Positions 32,586 through 41,401 of a stretch of 62,034 bases of DNA are shown piece after piece (within the stretch, counting starts at the first letter, position 1; each line of letters begins with the position of its first letter). This DNA comes from DASQTB01 sp035642095 (GTDB lineage Bacteria > Actinomycetota > UBA4738 > CALAEC01), in assembly GCA_035642095.1 (NCBI GenBank), contig DASQTB010000136.1:1-62034 (forward strand). The letters are read 5' to 3'. The notes under the pieces are model-generated. The model had not been told where the DNA came from and ran no database searches. It saw only the letters and a program-made list of their open reading frames with translations. The position numbers and the translations under genes were made by a program.

Positions 32586-33310
32586 TCGCGCACGCAGCGC
32601 CAGATGGCCAGCCGCCACAGCACCCGGCTGCCGCGCTGGCGAAGGCGGATCAGGCCGTCGGCCATGAGCTGAGCCAGCGCCCTCGACCGGGCCACCAGGC
32701 CGGGAAGCGGGAACTCCCGCTGAGACACCTCGTCGATATTGGACGGCCCGAAGATGGTCCGGGCCACCTCGAGGACCCGATCCTCGGCCTGGATCGTCCC
32801 GGTCGGCAGGTACATCCGCCCGCCCCGCCGGAGGCGCTCCCGGACGCGCTCGAGCATGGCCACCGGAACCTCGGCCCCGGTGGGTCCACCGGAGTACCCG
32901 CCCGGGAACCATCCGGCCACCGAAGCGATCTCGTCAGGGATCCCTGAGACATCTCCGATGACGAGGTCGGCGGTCACGTCCGGAACCGGGTCGAACAGGT
33001 TCCCGGCCCGGAACTCGGTTCTGTCCGCGAGACCGAGACGACGGGCGTTCTCCGTGGCCACCCGAACGGCTTCCTGCATGATGTCGGTGCCGACCACCCG
33101 ACCGGCGCCGAGCCGGGCGGCCACGAAGCCGAGGATGCCGCTCCCGCAACCGACGTCGATCACGGTCTCCCCCGGCCGGACCTCCAGCGAGTCCGCCAGG
33201 AGCATGCTGGTCGGGGTGGGCCGGAAGACCTCAGGGGTGAGCTCGAGATCGAACGGTCCCGTCCGACCTTTCCACCGGACGGTGTCCACGGGCGAGGGAG
33301 CAAGACTCAT
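32582..33310 (-). CDS. Class I SAM-dependent methyltransferase (PrmA/HemK-like fold)
   Basis: A 242-residue methyltransferase with SAM motif I VIDVGCGSGILGFVAARLG, the acidic residue in GTDIM, and motif IV reading GDVSGIPDEIA, where protein-glutamine methylases have NPPY. That change makes a glutamine target unlikely; the substrate is unknown. A long C-terminal tail rich in Arg follows. ATG at 33310 has TAGAGT seven bases before it, so the message may be leaderless. Acts in the cytoplasm by lack of signal or helices. Confidence 0.75.
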   Translation of the reverse strand: MSLAPSPVDTVRWKGRTGPFDLELTPEVFRPTPTSMLLADSLEVRPGETVIDVGCGSGILGFVAARLGAGRVVGTDIMQEAVRVATENARRLGLADRTEFRAGNLFDPVPDVTADLVIGDVSGIPDEIASVAGWFPGGYSGGPTGAEVPVAMLERVRERLRRGGRMYLPTGTIQAEDRVLEVARTIFGPSNIDEVSQREFPLPGLVARSRALAQLMADGLIRLRQRGSRVLWRLAIWRCVRD

Positions 33311-33317
33311 GGACGAG

Positions 33318-33323
33318 ACTCTA
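33318..33323 (-). promoter_or_regulatory. -10 element, leaderless distance, for the methyltransferase gene
   Basis: On the minus strand TAGAGT is followed after seven bases by the ATG at 33310. Confidence 0.5.
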
Positions 33324-33356
33324 CCTCCTTCGCCATGCGATGCACGCCGCCGACCA

Positions 33357-33710
33357 CTACACCGTGAAGTACTGGCGGGTCGTCGACAGGGCGTAGATGA
33401 GGAACGCGTCGAGGGCCAGATTGATGATCGAGATCGTGCTCCCCTGGATCAGCGCGATCAAGGCGAACACGGCGCCGACGATCGCCAGGATGAGACCGAG
33501 GCTTCGGCCCTGCTCCCGAAGCTGGAGGACCATCCATCCGGCCCAGATCGAGGCAGCGCCGACCGCCAGCCCGATCAGGACGTACAGGATCCCGAGGCCA
33601 CCCGCCAGGCTGAGCAGGATCAGCGCCGAGACGACGCTCAGCGCGCCGGCGATGATGAGGACGATGCCGGCTGCGGTGATCAGCGGGGGACGAGCGGACG
33701 CGGGTTGCAC
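33357..33710 (-). CDS. Small four-helix membrane protein
   Basis: A 117-residue protein with four membrane helices (about 11-33, 37-56, 65-86 and 92-112 by inspection) and very short loops. GTG at 33710 is chosen because a strong AGGAGG lies eight bases upstream; a longer frame would overlap the pyruvate kinase end. It resembles DUF-type tetraspan proteins with no known role. It follows pyk by 58 bp on the same strand. Confidence 0.65.
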   Translation of the reverse strand: MQPASARPPLITAAGIVLIIAGALSVVSALILLSLAGGLGILYVLIGLAVGAASIWAGWMVLQLREQGRSLGLILAIVGAVFALIALIQGSTISIINLALDAFLIYALSTTRQYFTV

Positions 33711-33768
33711 GATTCGAGCCTCCTGTGCTTGTAGCCAGAGGCACTCTACGGATCGATGAACGTGGGTG

Positions 33769-35157
33769 TCAAACATCGAGGCGATGCATCTTGAGCAGGT
33801 TCGCGTGTGTCCGGCCGGCGGGAGACGACGCCACCATCACCACCGACCCCCCCACGCCGATGTCACGAAGTCCGGTCTCCATCATGGCGATCATCGCGTC
33901 GGTGTCGGAGGGCGGTTCGCATACCCGGGGGGCGACTCCGTGGAAGAGCGTCATTCGCCCGACGGCCCGAGGATCCGGGGTGAATGCGTGGATCGGCACG
34001 CCTGGACGGCACGCCGACAGCAGCCGGGCGGTGAGACCGCTCCGGGTGAAGCAGGCCACCGCTTCGGCACCCCCCCGGAGGGCCAGGACAGCGGCGGCTC
34101 TAGCCAGCGGCAGCTCCTCCAAGTCGAGCGCGCCGGGCTCTCGACCCCGTGGCAGGAAGTCGGCGCCGGCGGTCTCTGCGGTCTCCAGGATCCGTGCAGC
34201 GGTTCGGACCGCCTCCACGGGATAGCGCCCGATGGCGGTCTCCGCGGACAGGAGGATGGCGTCGGCGCCGTCGAACACGGCCTGGGCCACGTCCTGGGTC
34301 TCGGCCCTGGTCGGGCGGGGAGTTCCGATCATCGACTCGAGCATCTGCGTGGCCACGACCACCGGTCGAGCGGTGTCCCTGGCCAGGGCGACTAGGCGCT
34401 TCTGGAGCACGGGGATCTCCTCGAGCGGCGTCTCCACCCCCAGATCTCCCCGGGCCACCATGATCCCGTCCGACGCGTCCAGGATCGCCGCGGCGTCCTC
34501 GACGGCGGGGCGAGTCTCGATCTTGGCCACGATGACCGGCCTGGGGTCGGGGATCATCCCGGCCAGCGCCCGGACATCGCCCGCCCGGCGGACGAACGAC
34601 TGAGCCACCATGTCGATCCCGGCGCGGAGCGCCCAGCGGAGATCCTCCTCGTCCTTCGGCGAGATCGTCGGCATCGACAGCCGCTCGGACGGAACGTTCA
34701 CCCCGGCCCGAGAGCGGACCGTCCCGCCCCGGACAACCTCGGTCATCACCCCGCCGCCGGCCCGCTCCATCACCCGAAGCTCGACGGCGCCGTCGGCCAG
34801 GAGCACGCGGTCTCCCGGCTCGATGTCCGATGCCAGGGCGGCATGCGTCGTGCCGGCGCCTCGAACGTCTCCGATCCCATCGGGGCGAAACTCGAACCTC
34901 GCACCGGTCTCCAGCGTCACCTCGCCGCCCTCCAAGTCGCCGAGCCGGACCTTCGGGCCGGAGAGATCCGCCATCACACCGACCGGCCGGCCGCCCTGGC
35001 CGGATGCCCGGCGGACGGCCTCGAGGATCCGGACCCGAGCGTCCGGCTCGCCGTGGGAGCAGTTGATCCGAGCGACGTCCATCCCGGCGGCGACCAACTC
35101 CCCGACCCGGTGCTCGGAGGCAGGTCCGAGGGTGCAGACCAGCTTGGTCGCCCTCAA
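33769..35157 (-). CDS. pyk: Pyruvate kinase
   Basis: Makes ATP and pyruvate from phosphoenolpyruvate and ADP. The 462-residue protein shows TLGPAS at the start, RINCSHG, the catalytic lysine in VAKIET, the MVARGDLGVE motif, the metal and PEP site MLESM, and ETAIGRYP. It ends at normal length with the C-terminal regulatory domain. The start that fits is TTG at 35157 overlapping the AcuC-like stop (TTGA). It lies last in an ALDH-RidA-AcuC-pyk operon, which is an unusual setting for pyk. Confidence 0.95.
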   Translation of the reverse strand: MRATKLVCTLGPASEHRVGELVAAGMDVARINCSHGEPDARVRILEAVRRASGQGGRPVGVMADLSGPKVRLGDLEGGEVTLETGARFEFRPDGIGDVRGAGTTHAALASDIEPGDRVLLADGAVELRVMERAGGGVMTEVVRGGTVRSRAGVNVPSERLSMPTISPKDEEDLRWALRAGIDMVAQSFVRRAGDVRALAGMIPDPRPVIVAKIETRPAVEDAAAILDASDGIMVARGDLGVETPLEEIPVLQKRLVALARDTARPVVVATQMLESMIGTPRPTRAETQDVAQAVFDGADAILLSAETAIGRYPVEAVRTAARILETAETAGADFLPRGREPGALDLEELPLARAAAVLALRGGAEAVACFTRSGLTARLLSACRPGVPIHAFTPDPRAVGRMTLFHGVAPRVCEPPSDTDAMIAMMETGLRDIGVGGSVVMVASSPAGRTHANLLKMHRLDV

Positions 35158-36275
35158 CGCCGACCCCCCAGCTCGTCCACGACCCGTCTGACGGCGTCCA
35201 GGTCCTCGGCGGCCGATGGAGAGCTTTCGGAGAGCCGGTCGGGCACGCCCCGGCCACCGACCTCCGCAGCGAGGTCCAGCCACTCGACCGGGATGTCGTC
35301 GTCGAGCTCCGCGTCGGCCATCTCCGCGAAGTAGATCGTCCATGCCCGGGGGACCACCCGGGCCCACTGGTAGCCCCCGCCTCCGGTGGCCACCCACCTT
35401 CCGCCGGCGGCTTCGTGGGCCAGCCCGTGAAGCTCCGCCGCCGCTTCGCGATAGGCCCTGGTCGAGAGGGCCAGATGGGCCAGCGGGTCGGTGTGGTGCG
35501 TGTCGCAGCCGAGCTGTGTCACCAGCACGTCGGGCCGGTGGTCGCGGACCCTCGACGGAACCACGGCCCGGAACGCCTCCAGCCAGCCGTCGTCGGAGGT
35601 GTAGGGCGGAAGGGGCACGTTCGCCTTCGTCCCTTCGGCGTCCCCTCCCCCCCGTTCGTCCGGGAAACCCGTGCCGGGGAACAGGTACCGGCCGGACTCG
35701 TGAACCGAGATCGTCAAGACGCGGGGGTCGTCCCAGAAGACCGCCTGAGGTCCGTCGCCGTGGTGGACGTCCACGTCGACGTAGGCCACCCGCTCGACGC
35801 CCCGGCGGAGCAGCCAGGCGATGGCCAGGGCCGGATCGTCGTACACGCAGAACCCCGAGGCTCGCTCCGGCATGGCGTGGTGGAGGCCGCCGGCCGGGCT
35901 GAAGGCGTGCTCCGCTTGGCCGGAGAGCACCTCCTCCGCGGCAACCAGCGAGGCGCCGGCCACGCGGGCCGAGGCCTCGTGCATCCCGGGGAAGATCGGG
36001 TTGTCGCCGGGGCCGAACCCGAACCGGAACCACTCCCCCGGCTCGCCGGCGCCGGCCCGCTTGACCGCGTCGACGTACCGCATGGTGTGGACGAGGTGGA
36101 GCTCCTCGTCTGCGGCGATCCGGGCCGGGAACTCCTCCACCCGCCCGTCGACGATCCCATACGCCCGGATTAGCTCCCGGGTGAGCATGACCCGGACCGG
36201 CTTCAGGGGATGCTCGGGGCCGTGGTCGTAGGCCACCAGCTCCGGCGAGTAGACCAGCACGACCCGCCGGCTCAC
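35154..36275 (-). CDS. AcuC-like histone-deacetylase family hydrolase
   Basis: A 373-residue zinc deacetylase of the class I HDAC/AcuC type. Seen are the AFSPAGGLHHAM segment with the catalytic His pair, the metal-binding VDVDVHHGDG, HESGRYLFPGTG, QLGCDTHHTDPLA and GGGGYQW. It removes acetyl groups from lysine, in other bacteria including from acetyl-CoA synthetase. It overlaps RidA upstream and pyruvate kinase downstream by four bases each, so it is tightly tied to central carbon metabolism. The target is not known. Confidence 0.92.
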   Translation of the reverse strand: MSRRVVLVYSPELVAYDHGPEHPLKPVRVMLTRELIRAYGIVDGRVEEFPARIAADEELHLVHTMRYVDAVKRAGAGEPGEWFRFGFGPGDNPIFPGMHEASARVAGASLVAAEEVLSGQAEHAFSPAGGLHHAMPERASGFCVYDDPALAIAWLLRRGVERVAYVDVDVHHGDGPQAVFWDDPRVLTISVHESGRYLFPGTGFPDERGGGDAEGTKANVPLPPYTSDDGWLEAFRAVVPSRVRDHRPDVLVTQLGCDTHHTDPLAHLALSTRAYREAAAELHGLAHEAAGGRWVATGGGGYQWARVVPRAWTIYFAEMADAELDDDIPVEWLDLAAEVGGRGVPDRLSESSPSAAEDLDAVRRVVDELGGRR

Positions 36276-36658
36276 CGGGGCATCACGGCGTCGGCCTCGA
36301 TCTCGACGACGTACCGGGCGTCGATCAGCGCCTGGACGACGACCGCGGTCGACGCCGGGCGGATGGCCCCGAACAGCTCACCGTGCACCCGGATGACCTG
36401 TTCGGCATCCTCGGCTCGGGTGAGGTACATCCGGGTTCGAACGACGTCGTCGGGCCCCGCTCCAGCCTCGCCCAACGCGGCGAAGATGATCTCGAAGCAT
36501 CGCCGGGCCTGGCTCTCCGCGTCCGGCGGCGGCTCTGCCCCATCCGGCATCGAGGCCACGGTCCCCGAGACGTGGACGTGCTCCCCGGCAACGACGGCCC
36601 GAGAGTAGCCCGCCACCGGCTCCCAGGGGGCCCCGGAGCTGACCAGCCGCCGCTCCAC
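36272..36658 (-). CDS. RidA family protein (enamine/imine deaminase)
   Basis: A 128-residue YjgF/YER057c/UK114 family member. Conserved parts include the GTVASMPDG region, an Arg in VVRTRMYL (the substrate-carboxylate arginine), and the C-terminal IEADAVMP. RidA proteins hydrolyse reactive enamines from PLP enzymes; this member could also be a specialised subgroup. GTG at 36658 directly follows the ALDH stop, and its own stop overlaps the AcuC gene. Confidence 0.88.
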   Translation of the reverse strand: MERRLVSSGAPWEPVAGYSRAVVAGEHVHVSGTVASMPDGAEPPPDAESQARRCFEIIFAALGEAGAGPDDVVRTRMYLTRAEDAEQVIRVHGELFGAIRPASTAVVVQALIDARYVVEIEADAVMPR

Positions 36659-38143
36659 CTAATCGATGCCCTGGGCCTTCTGGACCCGGCCCGAGAAGTC
36701 GACCGAGACCGCCTTCCACTCGGTGAACTCGTCGAGGGACTGCGGTCCCGCTTCTCGATGGCCGTTGCCGGTGTTCTTCATCCCCCCGAAGGGCAGCTGG
36801 ACCTCCGCACCGATCGTCGGGGCGTTCACGTAGACAACGCCGAACTCGAGCTCGGTGATCGCCCGGAACACATTCGTGATGTCGTGGGTATAGATCGATG
36901 CCGACAGGCCGTAGCCGGTCGAGTTGGCGATCCGGATCGCGTCGTCCACGTCGCCCGTGCGGATGATCCCGGTCACCGGACCGAAGATCTCCTCTTGGGC
37001 GATGCGCATCTCCGGCGTCATGTCACCGAACACGGTGGGAGCGACGAAGTTGCCCTTCTCGTAACCGTCGCCGGTCAGCTCCTCGCCGCCCGTCAGGAGT
37101 GTGGCCCCCTCCTTCTTGCCGATCTCGATGTACTCCAGGACGCGCTCCTTTTGCTTGGCGTTGATCACGGGGGCCAGCTCGACCTCGGGATCGAGGCCCG
37201 AGCCCACCTTCATCCCCTTCACCCGGTCGAGCAGCTTCGAGGTGAACTCGTCCCGGGCCGCCTGATGGACGACAAGCCGAGAGGTGGCCGTGCATCGCTG
37301 GCCGCTGGTGGCGAAGGCGCCCCACGCCGAGGCCTCGACGGCGAGATCCATCTCGGCGTCGGGCATCACGATCAGGACGTTCTTCGAACCGAGCTCCAGG
37401 GAGCACCGCTTCATCAGCCGTCCGCAGGTCTCGGCGATGTGCCGACCCACCTCGAGCGATCCGGTGAATGAGACCGCGCGGACATCGGGGTGAACGACCA
37501 GGGACTCGCCGCACTCCTCGCCGAAGCCGTGGACCAGGTTGAGCACGCCTGGAGGGAGGCCCACCTCCTCGAAGACCTGGACCAGGATCGTGGCCAGAAG
37601 CGGCGTGTCCTCCGCGGGCTTGAACACGCTGGTGCACCCGGACACGATGGCCGGGGCGATCTTCCACAGGGGTATGGCGATCGGGAAGTTCCACGGCGTG
37701 ATCAGCCCCACCACGCCGATGGGATGCCGGACCGTCATGGAGAACTTGTTCCGGAGCTCCGCGGGGATCGTGTGGCCGAAGTACCGCCGGCCCTCTCCCG
37801 CCATGTAGAAGCAGAAATCGATGCCTTCCTGCACGTCCCCCCGCGATTCCTTGAGCGTCTTCCCCATCTCACGGGTCATCAGCTCCGACAGCTCATCCTT
37901 CCGCCGCTCCAGGATGAGCCCCGCCCGGAGGATGTAGTCGGCGCGCTCGGGGACCGGCGTGGCCATCCATTCGCGGTACGCCTGGCCTGCCGCCTCGACC
38001 GCCCGGGCCACGTCCTCCGACCCGCTCCGAGGGAACGTTCCGACGAGCTCGTCGCGGTTCGCGGGGTTCCTCGATTCGAACGTCTCTCCCGAGCCGGCGG
38101 GGACCCACTTGCCACCGATGTAGTTGCGATGTTCCTCCGTCAT
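36659..38143 (-). CDS. NAD(P)+-dependent aldehyde dehydrogenase
   Basis: A 494-residue ALDH-superfamily enzyme. It has the catalytic Cys in SGQRCTATSR, the Glu general base in LELGSKN, the cofactor loop SFTGSLEVG, and the C-terminal PFGGMKNTGNGHREAG. The latter part resembles alpha-aminoadipic or alpha-ketoglutaric semialdehyde dehydrogenases (AMADH/KGSADH groups), suggesting a role in lysine or amino-acid catabolism, but that is inference. ATG at 38143 follows AAGGAGAA. It is the first gene of the ALDH-RidA-AcuC-pyk unit and diverges from the ACT-protein gene. Confidence 0.92.
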   Translation of the reverse strand: MTEEHRNYIGGKWVPAGSGETFESRNPANRDELVGTFPRSGSEDVARAVEAAGQAYREWMATPVPERADYILRAGLILERRKDELSELMTREMGKTLKESRGDVQEGIDFCFYMAGEGRRYFGHTIPAELRNKFSMTVRHPIGVVGLITPWNFPIAIPLWKIAPAIVSGCTSVFKPAEDTPLLATILVQVFEEVGLPPGVLNLVHGFGEECGESLVVHPDVRAVSFTGSLEVGRHIAETCGRLMKRCSLELGSKNVLIVMPDAEMDLAVEASAWGAFATSGQRCTATSRLVVHQAARDEFTSKLLDRVKGMKVGSGLDPEVELAPVINAKQKERVLEYIEIGKKEGATLLTGGEELTGDGYEKGNFVAPTVFGDMTPEMRIAQEEIFGPVTGIIRTGDVDDAIRIANSTGYGLSASIYTHDITNVFRAITELEFGVVYVNAPTIGAEVQLPFGGMKNTGNGHREAGPQSLDEFTEWKAVSVDFSGRVQKAQGID

Positions 38144-38244
38144 GGACGCTTCTCCTTCCACTCCCGGTCCGACCATCCTATTCCCGTCACCGTCGCCGTC
38201 GGACGTGAGGCACAATGGCCCCTCCACGGAGAAGGGAGGATCGG

Positions 38245-38610
38245 ATGGCCACAGACCTGACGGTGAACCTGGAGAACCGCCCCGGAGAGCTGGCCCGGGT
38301 GGGCGAGGCGCTCGGCGGTGCGGGCGTCAACATCACCGGCTTCTGCGCCACCACCGCCGGAACCGCCGGCGAGGTCCACGTCATGGTGGAGGACGCCGCC
38401 GCGGCCCGCCAGGCGCTCCAGGCCGCGGGCGTTGCCGTCGCGGCGGAGCGGGAGATGCTGATCGCCTCGGTCCAGCAGAAGCCCGGGGAGCTGGGGCGAG
38501 TGACCAGGGCCCTGGCCGACGCCGGTGCGAACATCGAGCTGGCCTACCCGGCCGAGCGTGGGCTGGCCTTCGGCCTGGACGACCTGGGAAAGGCCCGGGG
38601 CGCCCTCTAG
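38245..38610 (+). CDS. Small double-ACT-domain protein
   Basis: A 121-residue protein made of two ACT-like repeats: ENRPGELARVGEALGGAGVNI (about 10-30) and a similar QKPGELGRVTRALADAGANI (about 78-97). ACT domains bind amino acids or related ligands. It has no catalytic domain, so it is a free-standing sensor or regulator. ATG 38245 follows GGGAGGA. The FAH-family gene begins directly after its stop, suggesting it reports on an amino-acid or aromatic metabolite. Confidence 0.8.
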   Translation: MATDLTVNLENRPGELARVGEALGGAGVNITGFCATTAGTAGEVHVMVEDAAAARQALQAAGVAVAAEREMLIASVQQKPGELGRVTRALADAGANIELAYPAERGLAFGLDDLGKARGAL

Positions 38611-39501
38611 GTGCGGCTCGTCACGTACGACCACGAGGGGGGCCGTCGGCTCGGGGCCCTGGTCGACGACGTGGTGGTCGATCTGCCCTCGGCGGTCGAC
38701 CACCCGGGCTTTCCGGTCACCATGGAAGGCCTCGTCGGCGCCGGGCCGGCGACCCTGCAGCGGGCCCGCCAAGCGCTGCGGCCCCGGGGAGCCTCCCAGC
38801 GGTTCGCCGTTGAGGACGCCCTTCTCCTGGTCCCTCTCCTCCCATCGTCGCTTCGTGACTTCCTGGCCTTCGAGGACCATGTCAAGGCCGGAGCGGCCCG
38901 TCGGGGGGAATCGGTCCCGGAGGCCTGGTACGAGATCCCCATCTACTACAAGGGCAACCACCGGTCGGTGATCGGGCCCGACGAGGAGGTCCCCTGGCCG
39001 CCGTTCACCGAGGAGCTCGATTTCGAGCTCGAGGTGGCGGCCGTCCTCGGCGGGCGGGGCCGCGACCTGGACGCCGGCACGGCCGCCCAGCTGGTGTTCG
39101 GCTACACGCTGATGAACGACTGGTCGGCCCGGGACATCCAGCGGAAGGAGATGGCCGCCCGGCTGGGTCCGGCCAAGAGCAAGGACTTCGCCACCTCGTT
39201 CGGCCCCTGCATCATCACGGCGGACGAGTTCGACCCGGCGTCGGTGCGGCTCACCGCCCGCATCGACGACGACGTGTGGGCCGAGGGATCTCTGGCCGAC
39301 GCGTACTGGACGTTCCCTCAGATGATCGCTCACGTGTCTCAGGGCGAGGAGGTGTGGCCCGGCGACGTGTACGGGAGTGGCACCTTCGGCGGTGGGTGCG
39401 GGTTGGATCTGGGCCGCTTTCTGTGGCCCGGCGCAGTGGTCGAGCTGGAGGCGGAGGGGATCGGCGTCCTCCGCAACCGGGTCGGCCCCAAGCCGGGCTG
39501 A
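38611..39501 (+). CDS. Fumarylacetoacetate hydrolase family protein
   Basis: A 296-residue FAH-fold enzyme. The metal-binding Glu-x-Glu is in LDFELEVAAVLGG, and the YTLMNDWSARDIQ, GPAKSKDFATSFGP and GTFGGGCGLDLG segments are typical of true fumarylacetoacetases and close relatives. With homogentisate dioxygenase at 42868-43983 it can complete part of tyrosine breakdown: homogentisate, then maleylacetoacetate, then fumarate and acetoacetate. No maleylacetoacetate isomerase gene is seen. GTG at 38611 directly follows the previous stop. Confidence 0.9.
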   Translation: MRLVTYDHEGGRRLGALVDDVVVDLPSAVDHPGFPVTMEGLVGAGPATLQRARQALRPRGASQRFAVEDALLLVPLLPSSLRDFLAFEDHVKAGAARRGESVPEAWYEIPIYYKGNHRSVIGPDEEVPWPPFTEELDFELEVAAVLGGRGRDLDAGTAAQLVFGYTLMNDWSARDIQRKEMAARLGPAKSKDFATSFGPCIITADEFDPASVRLTARIDDDVWAEGSLADAYWTFPQMIAHVSQGEEVWPGDVYGSGTFGGGCGLDLGRFLWPGAVVELEAEGIGVLRNRVGPKPG

Positions 39502-39543
39502 GAACCCTGGCCTTCCTGGCCGTCGCCGGGACGACCATCCTGG

Positions 39544-40497
39544 TCAGGCGAAATCGGGGCCGAGGGGAAGCAGCTCGTCCAGCTCCTTGAGCGTCGCCTC
39601 GTCGAGCCTGATCTCACCGGCGGCGGCGTTCTGGCGGACGTGGTCGGGATTGCGGCTCCCGGCGATGGCCGCAGTCACGCCCGGCTGGTGGAACGTCCAC
39701 GCCAGGGCGAGTTGGGCAACGGTCACATCGAGGCGGCCGGCGATGGGGCGCATCCCCTGGACCACGGCCAGGCTGCGCTCCTTCTTGCCGGGGGCGAACA
39801 TGTCGCGGTAGTACCCGCCAGACCACCGTCCGCTTCGCCAGTCGCCCCGCTCGTACTCGGTCTCCATGGTGATCGCCCCGGTGAGGAGCCCGTAGGCCAG
39901 CGGCCCGTAGCACACCACGCCGGTCCCTCGCTCGCCGCACCACCGGATCAGATCGCGATGCTCGAGATGCAACATCGAGAAGTGCGGCTGGATCGAGTCG
40001 ACGTGCCGGATCTCCGCGCAGCGCTCGATCAGCTCCCGATCGAAGTTCGACACGCCGATGGCCCGCACCGTTCCCTCCTCCACCAGGCCCGCCATGGCCT
40101 CCCACGTGTCCTCCACGGCCACGTCGTCGTCGGTCCAGTGGAGCTGGTACAGATCGATGTGGTCGGTGCCCAGCCGTTCCAGGCTCCCGCGGCAGGCCCG
40201 CCGGACCTCGTCCGGACGGAAGCCGGTTCCGTCCGGGCGAGGAGCGACCTTGGTCGCCAGGACGACCTGGTCCCGCCTGCCCTCGACGGCTCGCCCGACC
40301 AGCCGCTCGGAGGTCCCGTCCCCGTAGACCTCCGCGGTGTCGATCCAGGTGACGCCGGCGTCGAGTCCGGCCCGGATGGCCTCGACGACTCGCTCCTCCG
40401 ACTCGTTCGGCCCCCAGGCGTCGCCGCCAGCCTCCCAGGCACCGAAGCCCACCACGGAGACCTCCGGGCCCTGCGATCCCAGCTTCCGGGTCTGCAT
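39544..40497 (-). CDS. Aldo/keto reductase
   Basis: A 317-residue AKR. The catalytic tetrad is present: Asp in WIDTAEVYG, Tyr in the same segment, Lys in VLATKVAP, and His in YQLHWTD. The NADPH-binding C-terminal part reads IAGSRNPDHVRQNAAA. It reduces aldehydes or ketones; substrate unknown. ATG at 40497 is chosen over a longer frame. It converges with the FAH-family gene, and 13 bp separate its start from the Suc_Fer-like stop. Confidence 0.9.
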   Translation of the reverse strand: MQTRKLGSQGPEVSVVGFGAWEAGGDAWGPNESEERVVEAIRAGLDAGVTWIDTAEVYGDGTSERLVGRAVEGRRDQVVLATKVAPRPDGTGFRPDEVRRACRGSLERLGTDHIDLYQLHWTDDDVAVEDTWEAMAGLVEEGTVRAIGVSNFDRELIERCAEIRHVDSIQPHFSMLHLEHRDLIRWCGERGTGVVCYGPLAYGLLTGAITMETEYERGDWRSGRWSGGYYRDMFAPGKKERSLAVVQGMRPIAGRLDVTVAQLALAWTFHQPGVTAAIAGSRNPDHVRQNAAAGEIRLDEATLKELDELLPLGPDFA

Positions 40498-40510
40498 CGA
40501 GATCAGTGTC

Positions 40511-41401
40511 TCATCGGCCGCCGGGGGCGACGAAGCTCCGAACCGCGTGGGGGACGGTAGCCTTGCAGGTGAGGAGCTGTGGGCCGCGCCGGCCGACCTC
40601 GACGTCGACCGCCCGCCGGGTCGTTCCCTCCACGAATTCGACTCGATGGACGCCTCCGCCGACCTCGGCATGGTCGACGAGGACGAGGTCGTCCACCCCC
40701 ACGATCCGGTGGCGACGCCGGATCACGTGCTCGGCGGCCTGGACCGGCGGAGAAAACGCGGATCGTCCCCGATAGAAGGCCAGCTCGATGCGCCCCTCCG
40801 CGTAGGAAGCGGCTACGCCGGCGCCGGCATCCGGGCCCACCCGCCCGAAGTACAGGCCGTGCGGGAAACAGACCAGGTTCCCGGCGAAGCGGTCTCCACC
40901 GATGTGCGTGCATTCCCAGACGTCCGGCGAGGTGGCCATGGCCCGATAGAGCGGCCCGCCGCGACGCGCACAGCACGGATCGTGCTTCCCGTGCGTGCAC
41001 ACCAGATAGCGCGGATCGTCAACCTCTTCGCCCAGGCCGTCGAACCGCCGGCGAGCCGCCCCGGCGATGTCCATATCCAGGATCTGGGCGACATCCTCGA
41101 GCTCGAACGTCCTGAGCAGACGCTGTCGCGCCCCCGTGTACGCCACGAAGCAGCGCCGGGGCCGGCCGCGGGCCCGGCCGCGGCGCTTGATCAGCAGGAC
41201 GCGGATCCGATGACGCCGAGCCAGGGCCCGCAGGCGGATCCCGACCTCGGTGGGAAGATCGCTCTGGACCAGCGCGTCGTGACCCCACGGCCCGGGCTGC
41301 TCCACCATCAGCCAGAACCGGTACCGGGAAGCCGTCCCCGTCATCGGCTCCCCCCGGGCCTCGGACCGGTCCGCGCAGCGGGCGGCTTCAGCCTCCGGCA
41401 T
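40511..41401 (-). CDS. Sucrase/ferredoxin-like protein (thioredoxin-fold [2Fe-2S] candidate)
   Basis: A 296-residue Suc_Fer-like family protein. The N-terminal RCADRSEARGEPMTGTA is the family start, followed by FWLMVEQPGPWGHDAL, then the Cys-containing VCTHGKHDPCCARRG and the CTHIGGDRFAGNLVCFP motif, whose cysteines suit a [2Fe-2S] cluster in a thioredoxin-like fold. ATG at 41401 lies inside the JmjC-like gene (14-bp overlap), so the two are coupled; it may supply electrons to that oxygenase. A later ATG at 41344 would cut off conserved residues. Confidence 0.87.
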   Translation of the reverse strand: MPEAEAARCADRSEARGEPMTGTASRYRFWLMVEQPGPWGHDALVQSDLPTEVGIRLRALARRHRIRVLLIKRRGRARGRPRRCFVAYTGARQRLLRTFELEDVAQILDMDIAGAARRRFDGLGEEVDDPRYLVCTHGKHDPCCARRGGPLYRAMATSPDVWECTHIGGDRFAGNLVCFPHGLYFGRVGPDAGAGVAASYAEGRIELAFYRGRSAFSPPVQAAEHVIRRRHRIVGVDDLVLVDHAEVGGGVHRVEFVEGTTRRAVDVEVGRRGPQLLTCKATVPHAVRSFVAPGGR

